Source: JAPPHY01 sp034423135 (lineage in GTDB: Bacteria > Chloroflexota > Dehalococcoidia > Lucifugimonadales > UBA2985). From it: a stretch of 64,000 nucleotides of DNA. The DNA lies in the NCBI GenBank assembly GCA_034423135.1, contig DAOUJC010000010.1, positions 13,835-77,834 on the forward strand, in the 5' to 3' direction. The notes under the pieces are model-generated. The model did no database searches, was not told the DNA's origin, and worked only from the letters and a program-made list of their open reading frames with translations. Both the position numbers and the translations under genes were made by a program. Of the stretch, positions 32,681-42,261 are shown piece by piece (positions within the stretch are counted from its first letter, which is position 1; every line of letters starts with the position of its first letter).

Positions 32681-32710
32681 AGTATATTGAATTTCGTAGC
32701 CGACTGTCAA
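32681..32710 (-). promoter_or_regulatory. groES-groEL promoter
   Basis: Minus-strand TTGACA (32705-32710) and TATACT (32681-32686) with an 18-bp spacer, placed directly upstream of the CIRCE element. Confidence 0.8.
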
Positions 32711-32864
32711 GAGTTGCAGTGCGGAGAGGGAGGCCCGCTGGCCGCGCGCGCCTTCGCATGCGCCCGCGCTCAACGCCGTGCTACAATGGGCGGCGCGGCC
32801 TGCAGCGTCAGTCCTTTGCGCTGCAGGACCCGGGACGGCGGCGGAAGAACCACGGATAGCTACG

Positions 32865-34109
32865 ATGTCAGCCTCAACCCACATCTCCGGCGGAACACGG
32901 CGCACGATGTGGGCGGCGCGGCTCGTGGTTCTGGCCGTGTTCCTCGACCTGTTCATGCAGTTCCCCACCATCGCGCCCTACGCCGAGTCTCTCGGCGCGT
33001 CCGCTGCTATCGCTGGCATCGCCGTTGCCGCCTACTCCTTCACGAACATGTTCGGCAACCTGGGCGCTGGCCCCCTGCTCGACAGAATTGGCAGGCGCGG
33101 CCCAATGATCGCGGGCATGGCGATCTCCGCCGCGGCAGTGCTGTCGTACTCGATTGTCCAATCTCCGGGTCAGCTCATGGCCGCCAGAGCGATTCACGGA
33201 CTTGGCGCTGCGGTTCTTGCACCTGGCGCATTCTCCATTGTCGGCGACCGGGCGCCCAGCGATAGTCGCGGGCAGGCGATGGGCTTCACCGGCGCTCTCA
33301 TCGCGCTGGCGGCCCTGGCGGGTCCGCCTGCCGCCGGCATCCTACGCGACGTCTCGGGCGCCGACGCCGTATTCATGGTGGACGCAGCGATACTACTCGC
33401 AACGCTGGTCATCTTCATCGTGGCCACACGCGGCGAGTCGCTGGACTCTGCTGCCGCGGAGCCGGAGCGTCGAGCAGCAGCGGCCGGCGCGCCGTGGCAG
33501 AAAGCAGCCATGTGGTCGGCGTGCGGCGCGGCCCTGGCCATCGCCGTGGGAGTGGGAGCGCTGGTCACTCACCTGCCCATGCTCATCGAGGACCTCGGTC
33601 AGTCCGCTGCGAGGACCGGATACGGCTTCGGAGTCTATGCGCTGGTTGCCATGCTGGTGATGGCAAGCCCAACGAGCCGCGCCGGAGACAGGTACGGCCG
33701 TGTCCTGCCGCTGTCCATCGGCCTGACTGTGCTGGCGGGAGGACTTGCGGCGCTAGGCGTATCAGAGAGCTACGCGGCCATACTGGGAGGCATGGCACTC
33801 TTCGGACTGGGGTACGGGCTGGTGTTCCCGGCCGCTGCCGCCATGGCCACTGCAGCGACCGGGTCGGAGCGGCGCGGCACCGCGTTCGGCATCTTCTACG
33901 CTGTGTACTCGCTGGGCGTGGTCGTAGGGGCAGCCGGCAGCGGCAGGCTGGCCGAGCTTCCCAGCGACCTCGCGGGCTTTCCGTTCCTGGCTGCGGCTGC
34001 GGTAGTGCTACTCGCCGTGCCGCCGGTTGCGGCGGCTGGGCGAGCAGCGACGCGCCCGCTCGGATCCAAGGGACTGACCGTCAGCGGCGAGAGCGGCGGC
34101 TCACCATGA
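32865..34109 (+). CDS. MFS transporter
   Basis: Major facilitator exporter of 414 residues with about twelve membrane helices. The signature between helices 2 and 3 is GPLLDRIGRRGPM, and RAIHGLGAAVLAPGAFSIVGDR follows helix 4, as in drug-type (DHA1) antiporters. The second half repeats the loop as SRAGDRYGRVLP. ATG at 32865 is chosen; a frame start at 32778 adds 29 residues that do not look like an MFS N-terminus. The substrate is not predictable. Confidence 0.85.
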   Translation: MSASTHISGGTRRTMWAARLVVLAVFLDLFMQFPTIAPYAESLGASAAIAGIAVAAYSFTNMFGNLGAGPLLDRIGRRGPMIAGMAISAAAVLSYSIVQSPGQLMAARAIHGLGAAVLAPGAFSIVGDRAPSDSRGQAMGFTGALIALAALAGPPAAGILRDVSGADAVFMVDAAILLATLVIFIVATRGESLDSAAAEPERRAAAAGAPWQKAAMWSACGAALAIAVGVGALVTHLPMLIEDLGQSAARTGYGFGVYALVAMLVMASPTSRAGDRYGRVLPLSIGLTVLAGGLAALGVSESYAAILGGMALFGLGYGLVFPAAAAMATAATGSERRGTAFGIFYAVYSLGVVVGAAGSGRLAELPSDLAGFPFLAAAAVVLLAVPPVAAAGRAATRPLGSKGLTVSGESGGSP

Positions 34110-34194
34110 GCAGAGCCCCAAGTCTGTAGACGGCCCGAATCGTTGACGCTATACTTGCACGTGCCTGATTCCAACCGGCCGCGAGGTGTGTGAC

Positions 34195-35481
34195 TTGGCA
34201 GACGTTCAGCCCTTCAGAGGCATTCGATACGACCCGAACCAGGGCGGTGACCTGTCAAGGCTGCTCTGCCCGCCGTATGACGTCATCTCTCCCGATCTTC
34301 AGCGCCGACTCCACGAGTCAAGCCCTCACAACGCCATCCGCCTGGAGCTCGGTCTGGACTCCCCCGACGACTCAGAGGAGTCCAACCGCTACACCCGTGC
34401 GGCCGCACTCCTCGACGAGTGGCTGAACAGCGGAGTGCTCCGCCACGAGGACAGGCCGGCCTTCTACCTGCTGCGCGAGGAGTTCCCGCACCGCGGCGGT
34501 AGCATGCAGCGTCTCTCGCTCATCGCGCGCGTCCGGCTGGAGGAGCTCACCGCCGGAGTCATCCTGCCCCACGAGTTCACGTCGCCTGCGCCCAAGAAGG
34601 ACCGGCACGCTTTGCTCGATGCAACGCAGGCCAACCTGAGCCCCATCATGTCGGTGTACCGCGACCCTACCGGCCGCCTCGCCGGCCTGCTTGATGACGT
34701 GGCCTCTCGCCCTCCCATGGCGGAGGCGTGCCACGATGACGTGGGCATCACGCTATGGGGCATCCAGAACGAGGCGGAGACATCCGCCATCAGCGCAGCG
34801 CTCGCGGACGCCCCGGTCTACCTTGCCGACGGCCACCACAGGTACGAGACCGCGCTCCAGTACCGCAACGAGCGGCGCAGCGCCAGCGCTGCGGACGGCG
34901 CACGCGACTTCATCATGATGTCCCTGCTGGAGATCACTATGCCTGGTCTCATCGTGCTGCCGTACCATCGCATGGTGCGCGGGCTGTCGCAGGAGCAGAC
35001 GGACGACTTCTGGCGCCGCGTCGAGGAGTCGTTCGACGTGGAGCCTGTGGACGTAACGGGTGAGGACGCCGCGGCCGCGCTTGAGGAGCGTCTGGAGGCC
35101 GCCGGCCCGGGCCGGTCGGCGCTCGGACTGCTCTCGGACGGCGGCGCGACGGCAAACCTGCTCACGCTGAAGGACGCTCCCGGACCTGCGCCGTCGCCGC
35201 TGGAGCGTTGCGTCACCTGGATCGTGGGCAGTAAGCTGCTGACGCCCGTGCTCAAGTCGGAGGCCAACGCGGTCGACCGCGGCATGCTGGCCTACACCCA
35301 CGACTCGGCGGAGCTGGCAAGGGCCGTCACCGAGGGCGGCTTCCAGTTCGGGCTGGTGCTGCCGCCAACGCCTCTCGACCTGTTCGAGGAGGTGGTGCTC
35401 TCCGGCGAGCGCATGCCGATCAAGTCCACGTACTTCAGCCCCAAGCTGCCCACGGGGCTGGTGATCAACCGCCTGACGTGA
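34195..35481 (+). CDS. DUF1015 family protein
   Basis: Conserved protein of 428 residues, biochemical role unknown. Family landmarks are ADVQPFRGIRYDP at the start, LLCPPYDVIS, LPHEFTSPAPKKDRHALLDATQANLSP (positions about 120-146) and LADGHHRYETAL. TTG at 34195 is preferred because GAGG lies 8 nt before it; GTG at 34186 would add three residues and overlap that site. It precedes ligA by 70 bp on the same strand. Confidence 0.8.
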   Translation: MADVQPFRGIRYDPNQGGDLSRLLCPPYDVISPDLQRRLHESSPHNAIRLELGLDSPDDSEESNRYTRAAALLDEWLNSGVLRHEDRPAFYLLREEFPHRGGSMQRLSLIARVRLEELTAGVILPHEFTSPAPKKDRHALLDATQANLSPIMSVYRDPTGRLAGLLDDVASRPPMAEACHDDVGITLWGIQNEAETSAISAALADAPVYLADGHHRYETALQYRNERRSASAADGARDFIMMSLLEITMPGLIVLPYHRMVRGLSQEQTDDFWRRVEESFDVEPVDVTGEDAAAALEERLEAAGPGRSALGLLSDGGATANLLTLKDAPGPAPSPLERCVTWIVGSKLLTPVLKSEANAVDRGMLAYTHDSAELARAVTEGGFQFGLVLPPTPLDLFEEVVLSGERMPIKSTYFSPKLPTGLVINRLT

Positions 35482-35551
35482 CACAGCAGTCGTCGAGCAG
35501 CCCGCCCGACGGCGCCGCTCAGACAGCACGCCACACCGAGCATTCGCAGCC

Positions 35552-37561
35552 ATGACCGACACACTCGCACCAGAGAGGGCCAGGCAGCTCCGGGAGGAGA
35601 TCAACCGCCACAACCGGCTCTACCACGTCCTCGACCGGCCGGAGATCAGCGACGCCGACTACGACCTCCTCATGCGCGAGCTCCGCGCCCTGGAGGAGCA
35701 GAACCCGGAGCTGGTGACGCCGGACTCGCCAACGCACAGGGTTGGAGCGCCGCCCGCCGAGGGCTTCACGGAGGTGCAGCATCCCGTGCCGATGCTCAGC
35801 CTCTCCAACGCCTTCAATGACGAGGAACTGCGAGCATGGCACCGGCGCGCGACCGCGCTACTGGACGGCGCAGAGTTCGACATGGTCTGCGAGCTCAAGA
35901 TCGACGGGCTTGCCGTCGCGCTCACCTACCGGGACGGCGTTCTCGTTCATGGCGCCACCCGCGGCGACGGCTACCGCGGCGAGGACGTCACCCGCAACCT
36001 CCGCACCATCCGCTCGATTCCACTGTCCGTCCCCGCGGAGGCTCCACGCTCCTTTGAGGTGCGCGGCGAGGTGTACTTCCCGCGCTCACAGTTCGACAGG
36101 CTGAACGAGGAGCGCGCCGCGCAGGGTTTGCCCACGTACGCCAACCCGCGCAACACCGCCGCCGGCTCGCTGCGGCAGCTGGACTCGCGCATTACAGCGC
36201 AGCGCCCGCTGGGCATTTTCGTCTACGGCCTGGGCTACGCCGAGGGCGGCGACATGCCCGACAACCACTGGGACACAATGGAGATGCTGGCATCGTTCGG
36301 ATTCAGGGTCAGCTCGCACAACGCCGTCTGCCGCACCATCGAGGAGGTTGAGGCCTACTACCGGTGCTGGCTGGACGGCATAGCTGACCTAGACTACGCC
36401 GCCGATGGCGTGGTCGTGAAGGTGAACAGCCTGCGCTACCAGGACGCCCTCGGCTTCGTGGGCCGTGAGCCGCGTTGGGCCACTGCCTACAAATTCCCCG
36501 CCACGCAGGTCGTGACGCGCCTGCTGGGCATAGGCATCAACGTGGGCCGCACGGGCAGCCTGAACCCCTATGCTATGCTGGAGCCGGTGGACGTGAACGG
36601 CGCAATGGTCAAGCTGGCCACGCTCCACAACGAAGACGACATCCGTCGCAAGGACATTCGCATCGGCGATTGGGTGGTTGTTGAGCGGGCCGGGGAGGTC
36701 ATACCGCAGGTGGTCGGCCCGGTCACGGATTGGCGCACGGGCGAGGAGCGGGTGTTCTATATGCCGGAGTGGTGCCCCGAATGCGACGTGAATGTGGTGC
36801 GCTCCGAGGGCGAAGCCATGACACGCTGCCCCAACGCCGCCTGCCGTGCCCAGCTGTTCGAGCTGCTGAAACACTTCGTGTCACGCGGCGCAATGGACGT
36901 CGAGGGCATGGGCGAGCGGCTGTGCCAATCGCTGCTCGAAGCCGGCCTGGTGCGCGACATTGCCGACGTCTACTCCATCACCAAGGGCGATCTGCTTCCC
37001 CTGGAGCGCATGGCCGAGAAGAGCGCCGACAACGTCATCGCCGCATTGGAGCGCAGCAAGCAGAGCCCGCCGGCCCGCGTGCTCTTCGCGCTGGGCATCC
37101 TCCACGTGGGGTATGAGATGGCGGAGACTCTGGCATCGCACTACCGCAACCTCTGGACGCTGTCCCGCGCTACCAGGGAACAGCTGTCGGAGATTCCGGG
37201 CGTCGGCCCGAGAATCGCTGAGAGCATCGAAAGCTACTTCCGGAACGAGGCCAACCGCCAGATACTGCGCAAGCTGCAGCGGGCCGGAGTGAGGCTTGTA
37301 GACGACTCCCCTCGAGAGCCTGTCGATCTGCCACTTAAGGGCGTGCAGTTCGTGGTTACGGGCCGACTTGCGAGCCTGACGCGGTCTCAGGCGGAGGCGC
37401 GCATCAAGGAGCTTGGCGGCTCAGTCAGTAGCGGCGTCAGCCGGAAGACCGCCTACCTTGTGGCCGGCGAGGACGCCGGCTCCAAGCTGGACCAGGCGCG
37501 CAAGCTGGGCACGACGCTCCTAGACGAGCCTGCGTTCCTGGAACTGATCGGTGGGGCGTAG
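35552..37561 (+). CDS. ligA: NAD-dependent DNA ligase
   Basis: Seals nicks in replication and repair, 669 residues. Order is a Ia domain with YHVLDRPEISDADYD, the adenylation domain with catalytic Lys in CELKIDGLAVALTYRDG, an OB fold with INVGRTGSLNPYA, a four-cysteine zinc finger (WCPECDVNV and CPNAACRAQ), a helix-hairpin-helix region with IPGVGPRIAESI, and a C-terminal BRCT domain (about 590-669). Full length, normal for the family. Confidence 0.97.
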   Translation: MTDTLAPERARQLREEINRHNRLYHVLDRPEISDADYDLLMRELRALEEQNPELVTPDSPTHRVGAPPAEGFTEVQHPVPMLSLSNAFNDEELRAWHRRATALLDGAEFDMVCELKIDGLAVALTYRDGVLVHGATRGDGYRGEDVTRNLRTIRSIPLSVPAEAPRSFEVRGEVYFPRSQFDRLNEERAAQGLPTYANPRNTAAGSLRQLDSRITAQRPLGIFVYGLGYAEGGDMPDNHWDTMEMLASFGFRVSSHNAVCRTIEEVEAYYRCWLDGIADLDYAADGVVVKVNSLRYQDALGFVGREPRWATAYKFPATQVVTRLLGIGINVGRTGSLNPYAMLEPVDVNGAMVKLATLHNEDDIRRKDIRIGDWVVVERAGEVIPQVVGPVTDWRTGEERVFYMPEWCPECDVNVVRSEGEAMTRCPNAACRAQLFELLKHFVSRGAMDVEGMGERLCQSLLEAGLVRDIADVYSITKGDLLPLERMAEKSADNVIAALERSKQSPPARVLFALGILHVGYEMAETLASHYRNLWTLSRATREQLSEIPGVGPRIAESIESYFRNEANRQILRKLQRAGVRLVDDSPREPVDLPLKGVQFVVTGRLASLTRSQAEARIKELGGSVSSGVSRKTAYLVAGEDAGSKLDQARKLGTTLLDEPAFLELIGGA

Positions 37562-37617
37562 CTGCATGTATGCCCAGCGCTTGTCATCGCGCCTGTTTGT
37601 CAGACCAGCGCCTGTAC

Positions 37618-37849
37618 GTCATTCCTGCGAAAGCAGGAATCCAGGACGATCTCCAGTGTACGTGCCCACCGCACTGAGTTTCCACTCGGAAGCAGGCCAC
37701 TGCCTGACTCGCATAGGTGTCCCGCGACACTGTCATTCTGAGCGCAGCGAAGAATCCAAGACGCCCGCAACGATACACGACCGCGCTATTGGCAGACGCT
37801 TTGGATTCTTCCCTCCGCTTCGCTCCGTTCAGAATGACAGATTGCGCGC
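37618..37849. repeat. Dispersed repeats between ligA and pth, including an inverted pair
   Basis: 37618-37646 contains ATTCCTGCGAAAGCAGGAAT, a hairpin like that at 14053. 37731-37760 (TGTCATTCTGAGCGCAGCGA...) and 37800-37840 are inverted copies of one another, so the region can fold as a long stem around 40 bp. No gene is visible in 37562-37933. Confidence 0.75.
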
Positions 37850-37933
37850 GTCTGTAAGTTCTTCATCCCGGTCAAACAGCGGAGCGAGATCTCGCCAGCC
37901 CACAGCGCACCGCGGAGAGGCCGCTGCCCTCCC

Positions 37934-38491
37934 ATGAAGCTCATCGTTGGGCTGGGCAACCCTAGCCGCGCTTACGCACGCTCCCGCCACAACGTCGGCT
38001 TCCTGTGCGTCGACGGCCTGAGCAAGCGCGCCGGCATAGCCCTCTCGCAGCGTCGCACCAGCGTCGTGCTGGGGCAAGGGCAGGTCGAGCGTGAGCAGGT
38101 CGTGCTGGCCAAGCCGCGCACCTACATGAACCGCAGCGGCGATGCCCTGACCTACCTCGTGGCCCGTTACGGCACAGCGCCGTCAGACACGCTCATCGTC
38201 TACGACGACATGGATCTGCCGCTGGGCAAGCTTCGCATCCGCGCGTCCGGCAGCGCGGGCGGTCATCGCGGAATGCAGTCGATCATCGATACGCTGGGCA
38301 GCCGTGACGTGCCGCGGATGCGGATAGGCATCGGCCGCCCGTCGCAGGACGCAGGCGGCGTGCAGCACGTGCTCGGCGACTTCACGAAGGATGAGCGAAC
38401 CGCGGTCCGGGAGTCCCTGTCCGCAGCACAGGACGCAGTTCTGGACGTGATAGCCCACGGACTGGAGTGGGCCATGAACCACTACAACTAG
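37934..38491 (+). CDS. pth: Peptidyl-tRNA hydrolase
   Basis: Frees tRNA from stalled peptidyl-tRNA, 185 residues. The family starts as here, MKLIVGLGNPSRAYARSRHNVGF, with catalytic His in RHNVGF and Asn in LGNPS. KPRTYMNRSGDAL and YDDMDLPLGKLRIRASGSAGGHRG follow. The length and both signatures are normal. Confidence 0.96.
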   Translation: MKLIVGLGNPSRAYARSRHNVGFLCVDGLSKRAGIALSQRRTSVVLGQGQVEREQVVLAKPRTYMNRSGDALTYLVARYGTAPSDTLIVYDDMDLPLGKLRIRASGSAGGHRGMQSIIDTLGSRDVPRMRIGIGRPSQDAGGVQHVLGDFTKDERTAVRESLSAAQDAVLDVIAHGLEWAMNHYN

Positions 38492-38508
38492 CGAGACCGA
38501 CACAAATC

Positions 38509-39492
38509 GTGTATACATCTCACGAATACTCTGGCCTCTCCGACCTGTACGCCATGCTTGGCCTGGTCTCCACTGCGTGGAGCCGCAACTGGCCGCGCAA
38601 CCGCTTCCACGTGGGCGACGTGTGGTGGTACCTTGGCCTGGGCCGCGAGGAGACGCCGGACTACCCGCACCACTCGATCAAGCTGTGGACCGGCGACGAC
38701 GGCGAGGCAGTGGGGTTCGCGTGGCTGGACGGCCCCGGCTCCGGCGACGTGCTGGTGCATCCCGACCACCGCGGCTTGGGCATCGAGGAGGAGATGCTGG
38801 CGTGGCTGGAGGAGCGGCACCGGGTGGAGGCCGCTCCTAGCGGAGGAGCGTCCACGCTGGAGACTGGCAGCTACGGAGACCCGTACTGGCGGGCGCTGCT
38901 GGAGGCTAACGGCTTCCGGCGCGACGACAGCGTGGACGGCTGGCCGCTCTTCTGGCGGTCGCTCGACGCGCTGGAGCCGGACGCGCCGCCGGATGGGTTC
39001 GTGGTGCGCGAGGTGGCTGGCGAGCACGAGGCCACCGCCCGCACGATGGTGCAGCGCGAGGCGTTCGCCAACCTGGACTTCGATATGCCGGGCCGGCCGG
39101 CGGGCGGCAGGGCGCCTGCCGCGGAACTCGCCGAGGTCGAGCGACGGACGCGCATCTACCGGAACATCATGAGGTTGCAGGGATACCGCCGCGAGCTGGA
39201 CATCGTGGTGGAGGCCGAGAACGGCGACCTAACGGCGTGCTGCACCTGCTGGCTGGACGCGGAGAACCGCGTTGGTGAGTTCGAGCCGGTGGGCTGTCAC
39301 CCCGACTACCGCCAGCGTGGTCTCACTCGCGCCGCCATGTTTGAGGCGATGAGGCGTCTCAGGTCGCTCGGCGCGGAGGCTGCGGTGGTGAGCACCAATC
39401 CGCTCAACACGCCGGCCAAGCGACTGTACCAGTCCTGCGGCTTCGAGCTGGTCTTCCTCGATCCGCTCTACCGCAAGACGTTTGCGGGCTAG
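38509..39492 (+). CDS. Tandem GNAT-fold acetyltransferase
   Basis: 327-residue protein with two GNAT-like halves. The first (about residues 50-120) has VLVHPDHRGLGIEEEMLAWL, and the second (about 240-327) has VGCHPDYRQRGLTRAAMF followed by NTPAKRLYQSCGF, a proper acetyl-CoA-binding site. The substrate is unknown. The start is uncertain: GTG at 38509 follows the pth stop, and a frame from 38467 overlaps pth by 25 bases. No ribosome binding site clearly decides. Confidence 0.75.
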   Translation: MYTSHEYSGLSDLYAMLGLVSTAWSRNWPRNRFHVGDVWWYLGLGREETPDYPHHSIKLWTGDDGEAVGFAWLDGPGSGDVLVHPDHRGLGIEEEMLAWLEERHRVEAAPSGGASTLETGSYGDPYWRALLEANGFRRDDSVDGWPLFWRSLDALEPDAPPDGFVVREVAGEHEATARTMVQREAFANLDFDMPGRPAGGRAPAAELAEVERRTRIYRNIMRLQGYRRELDIVVEAENGDLTACCTCWLDAENRVGEFEPVGCHPDYRQRGLTRAAMFEAMRRLRSLGAEAAVVSTNPLNTPAKRLYQSCGFELVFLDPLYRKTFAG

Positions 39493-39501
39493 CGCCTCAG
39501 G

Positions 39502-40737
39502 TCAGCGCTCCCCCGCGTCCGCGGCCCTCTGCAAAACCTCTTCCCCCTTGATGGGGGAAGATTGAGATGGGGGTGAAACGCCCTCCGTCTCGCCCTCAAC
39601 CTCCCGCTCCACGCGCCGCACCGTCGAGAACGCCAGCAGAATGACCAGCAGCAGCGCCGTCGAGGCCAGGCCCATCGCTGCCACGGCCACGTCTGCGCCC
39701 CACGTCTCGGCGGCCGCCCCGAGCATCACCATGCCTGCGGGGCCAATCCCCACAGCTACCATCCGAATGCTGAGCACCCGGCCCCTGATGTAGTCGGGCG
39801 AGATGATCTGCACCAGCGTAAAGTTGCTGGTCATGAACACCTGCAGCAGGTAGCCCACCAGGAGCGCCATCACGAGCGATAGCAGGTAAATCTTGGACAG
39901 GGCGAAGAACGCTATGAATATGCCCAGAGCCACGCCTCCAACGAGCATCAGCAGCTTGATCTGCCTGGGACTGCTGAACGCCGCAACGGAGAAGGATCCC
40001 GCGATGGCTCCCGCGCCGCCCATCGCGCCCAGCCAGCCAAGCCCGCTCTCGCCGACGTCCAGGATGTCCCTGGCGAACACCGGCAGCAGTGTCTGGTACG
40101 GCATGGCGAACACGGTCGTGACCGTTCCCATCAGCATCAGCCCAATGAGCACCTTGCTGTTCCTCACGTAGCCCAGCCCCTGACCGATGCTGCCCAGCAC
40201 GGTCGACCGCCGCTGCGGCGCGCCCTCCGACCTTGGGAGCCCCGGCAGTTTGAGCATGAAGAGCAGCACCAGCGCGGGCGCCAGCACCACGCAGGCCACC
40301 GCAAACGGGAATCCCATGCCGAACGCGGCCAGCAGGTATCCGGCCAGCGCCGGTCCAACCAGCATGGCAGAGCTGAATATCGTGGTGAAGAGCGCCACGC
40401 CGCTCGCAAGGTCCTGCCGCTCCACGAGGTTGCCCACGGACGCCGCCCGTGCGGGCATGCCGAGCGAGAAGCCGACGCCGTGCAGCGCTGTGAGCGCGAA
40501 CACGTGCCACACCTGCACGACATCGGCCAGAATGAGGACTGCCAGCGCTAGGACCATGACGAAGTTAAAGACGTCGCTGACGATCAGCACCAGCTTGCGG
40601 TTCGCCCGGTCGGCGATGGCCCCGCCAAACACCGAGAACGCCAGCATGGGCGCCATCCCGATCGCGTTGACACCCGTCACCATGAACGAGGAGTCGGTCA
40701 GGTCCAGCACCAGCCACCCGCGGGCGATCATGGTCAT
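39502..40737 (-). CDS. MFS transporter (DHA3-like), N-terminus uncertain
   Basis: Major facilitator protein. From the first ATG (40737) it has 411 residues and would lack most of the first helix. The frame continues upstream with FSYPQFRIFWAASLVSITSF, which is the expected N-terminal segment and helix 1, but there is no ATG, GTG or TTG codon in that stretch. A good ribosome site AGGGAGG (40878-40884) is followed five bases later by ATC at 40872. Later landmarks are GGAIADRANRKL and DYIRGRVLSIRMVAVGIGP. The C-terminal 40 residues are a polar tail. Substrate unknown. Confidence 0.8.
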   Translation of the reverse strand: MTMIARGWLVLDLTDSSFMVTGVNAIGMAPMLAFSVFGGAIADRANRKLVLIVSDVFNFVMVLALAVLILADVVQVWHVFALTALHGVGFSLGMPARAASVGNLVERQDLASGVALFTTIFSSAMLVGPALAGYLLAAFGMGFPFAVACVVLAPALVLLFMLKLPGLPRSEGAPQRRSTVLGSIGQGLGYVRNSKVLIGLMLMGTVTTVFAMPYQTLLPVFARDILDVGESGLGWLGAMGGAGAIAGSFSVAAFSSPRQIKLLMLVGGVALGIFIAFFALSKIYLLSLVMALLVGYLLQVFMTSNFTLVQIISPDYIRGRVLSIRMVAVGIGPAGMVMLGAAAETWGADVAVAAMGLASTALLLVILLAFSTVRRVEREVEGETEGVSPPSQSSPIKGEEVLQRAADAGER

Positions 40738-40976
40738 GAAGAATGACGTGATGGAGACCAGGGAGGCGGCCCAAAATATACGGAACTGGGGATAGGAGAA
40801 GGCGCGCAGAGGCCCCAGCCGCCGCGAAGGGCGGCTCGCGTCAACCGCAGTCTGGCCCCCGTTGGCGCTGATGGCGGCCTCCCTATGGTGTAGAAACAGA
40901 CCAGCCCGGCCTAGCAGCCGGCGGCTTTTACAACAGTATACGCCTATAAGGTGCGAAATTCACCGCGCGGCGCGCC

Positions 40977-41015
40977 GTCCGCTCATCCTGAGCGTGTCGA
41001 AGGACATGAGCGGAC
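40977..41015. repeat. Dispersed palindromic repeat
   Basis: GTCCGCTCAT and ATGAGCGGAC are perfect 10-bp arms around CCTGAGCGTGTCGAAGG. It is another member of the family found at 12609, 14098, 28533, 44510 and 63636, and lies between the MFS promoter region and the 3' end of the DUF4268 gene. Confidence 0.8.
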
Positions 41016-41089
41016 GGTCTCCGTGTGCGGGCCGTAGCCTAACGCATACTCGCCTAAGGGTAGCAGCAAGGAGACTCCCAGTGCGGAAG

Positions 41090-42078
41090 CTAAGGGTACT
41101 CTTCCGTCTCCGCATCACCTGGCAAGTCCGCGTCAAACTCATCGGTCAGCTCCCTCACTATGGGAATCACAGTCTCAACGAGTTTGACGTATTTGTTGAC
41201 CATCCAGCCAGCAGTATCGTTCAGCACGTCTTCGGCATCGCTGACACTTCTGTTGCGCAAGTAAAGGGCTATGCGAGACGCCCTGCGAGTTTCCAGTCTC
41301 TCCCATGTTAGCTCCTCACCGAATGCGCTTTCGATTCGTTCTCGCTGAGAGTGCAGCAGGTCAAAGAATCGTTTGGTAATCTGCTTGTCATGCTTATCCA
41401 GGTACAGTTCGATTCGGGCGTCCTGCGCGCTGAAGCTGACGTTGCGCCTGACACCGGGACCCCCGATGAGAAATCTATCCAGTTGTCGGTGGTGCTACTG
41501 CGCCGTGAAGTCAGCCTGTGGCTATTCCTGAGCCTGTCCACAACTTTGGGCCAGAACGCAAAGTAGGCTTGCCCCTTGGCGCTGGGGCGTGCGCCCTGGC
41601 CGCTTACAACCCTGCTCTTCACAACAGTGTTGGGCCGTGAAGCAACTTCAAAGACTGAGGCAGGTGCGGAGTCTCCAATTCGCACCGCCTTGACCACAAC
41701 TCCCCAGAACTCGGTCTCTTCGCCGGTGCGCTGGTTGAGCCAGTCTAGCGCTTGCCTGTGCTCGTCTCTGAATTCCCTAACCACCCAAACCATAACGTCC
41801 GCGTTCAGACCGGCAGCGTAGGTCAGCACCTTGCCAAGGTGGTCATGGTTAGTTGGCTCGAGCTGGTTCTCAATGATCACAGTTCTGTTAGCATCCTTCG
41901 CGTGAATGTCCAGCGAGAACGGACCTATGGGCGCTTCTGGCTCTACCAGCTCAAGATCCATGCCAAGGACTTCACCAAGTCTGTCCAAGTTCTTGGCTAG
42001 CCACGGAGTGAAGTCGCGGGCCTCATTTTCCCATACGTCTCTCAAATTGGCTTCCTCAAGTCGCGCTATTTCTGGCAT
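41090..42078 (-). pseudogene. DUF4268 nuclease-like gene with a one-base frameshift
   Basis: The N-terminal frame (ATG 42078, GGGAGGAG before it) reads a PD-(D/E)XK-like domain with FSLDIHAKDANRTVIIENQL and a following TNHDHLGKVLTYAAGL. After codon GGG at 41461-41463 the matching DUF4268 sequence (PGVRRNVSFSAQDARIELYL, then TWERLETRRASRIALYLRN) continues in a different frame to a stop at 41090. Adding one base to the five-G run (41460-41464) restores one frame of about 329 codons. It may be a sequencing error, a true pseudogene or a phase-variable tract. The gene is lower in GC than its neighbours. Confidence 0.75.
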
Positions 42079-42261
42079 CTCACTCCTCCCGAACCAAGCC
42101 TCGTGGCAGACACTCAACTGATTGCCGCATCAGTATACACCCCTATTGAGGAGAGCAATCCGACGCGCAACGCCCCCCTTCCTTGCCCCAATGGACGCTC
42201 ACAACATATAATCATGCTGCCCGCATTCGGCCGGGCACCCCATCGACACAAGGAGGTGGAC

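Noticed and set aside
40862..41311. Plus-strand open frame of 149 codons opposite the MFS and DUF4268 region
   Set aside because: It runs antisense through the DUF4268 3' half and a palindromic repeat, with no ribosome site or family motif.
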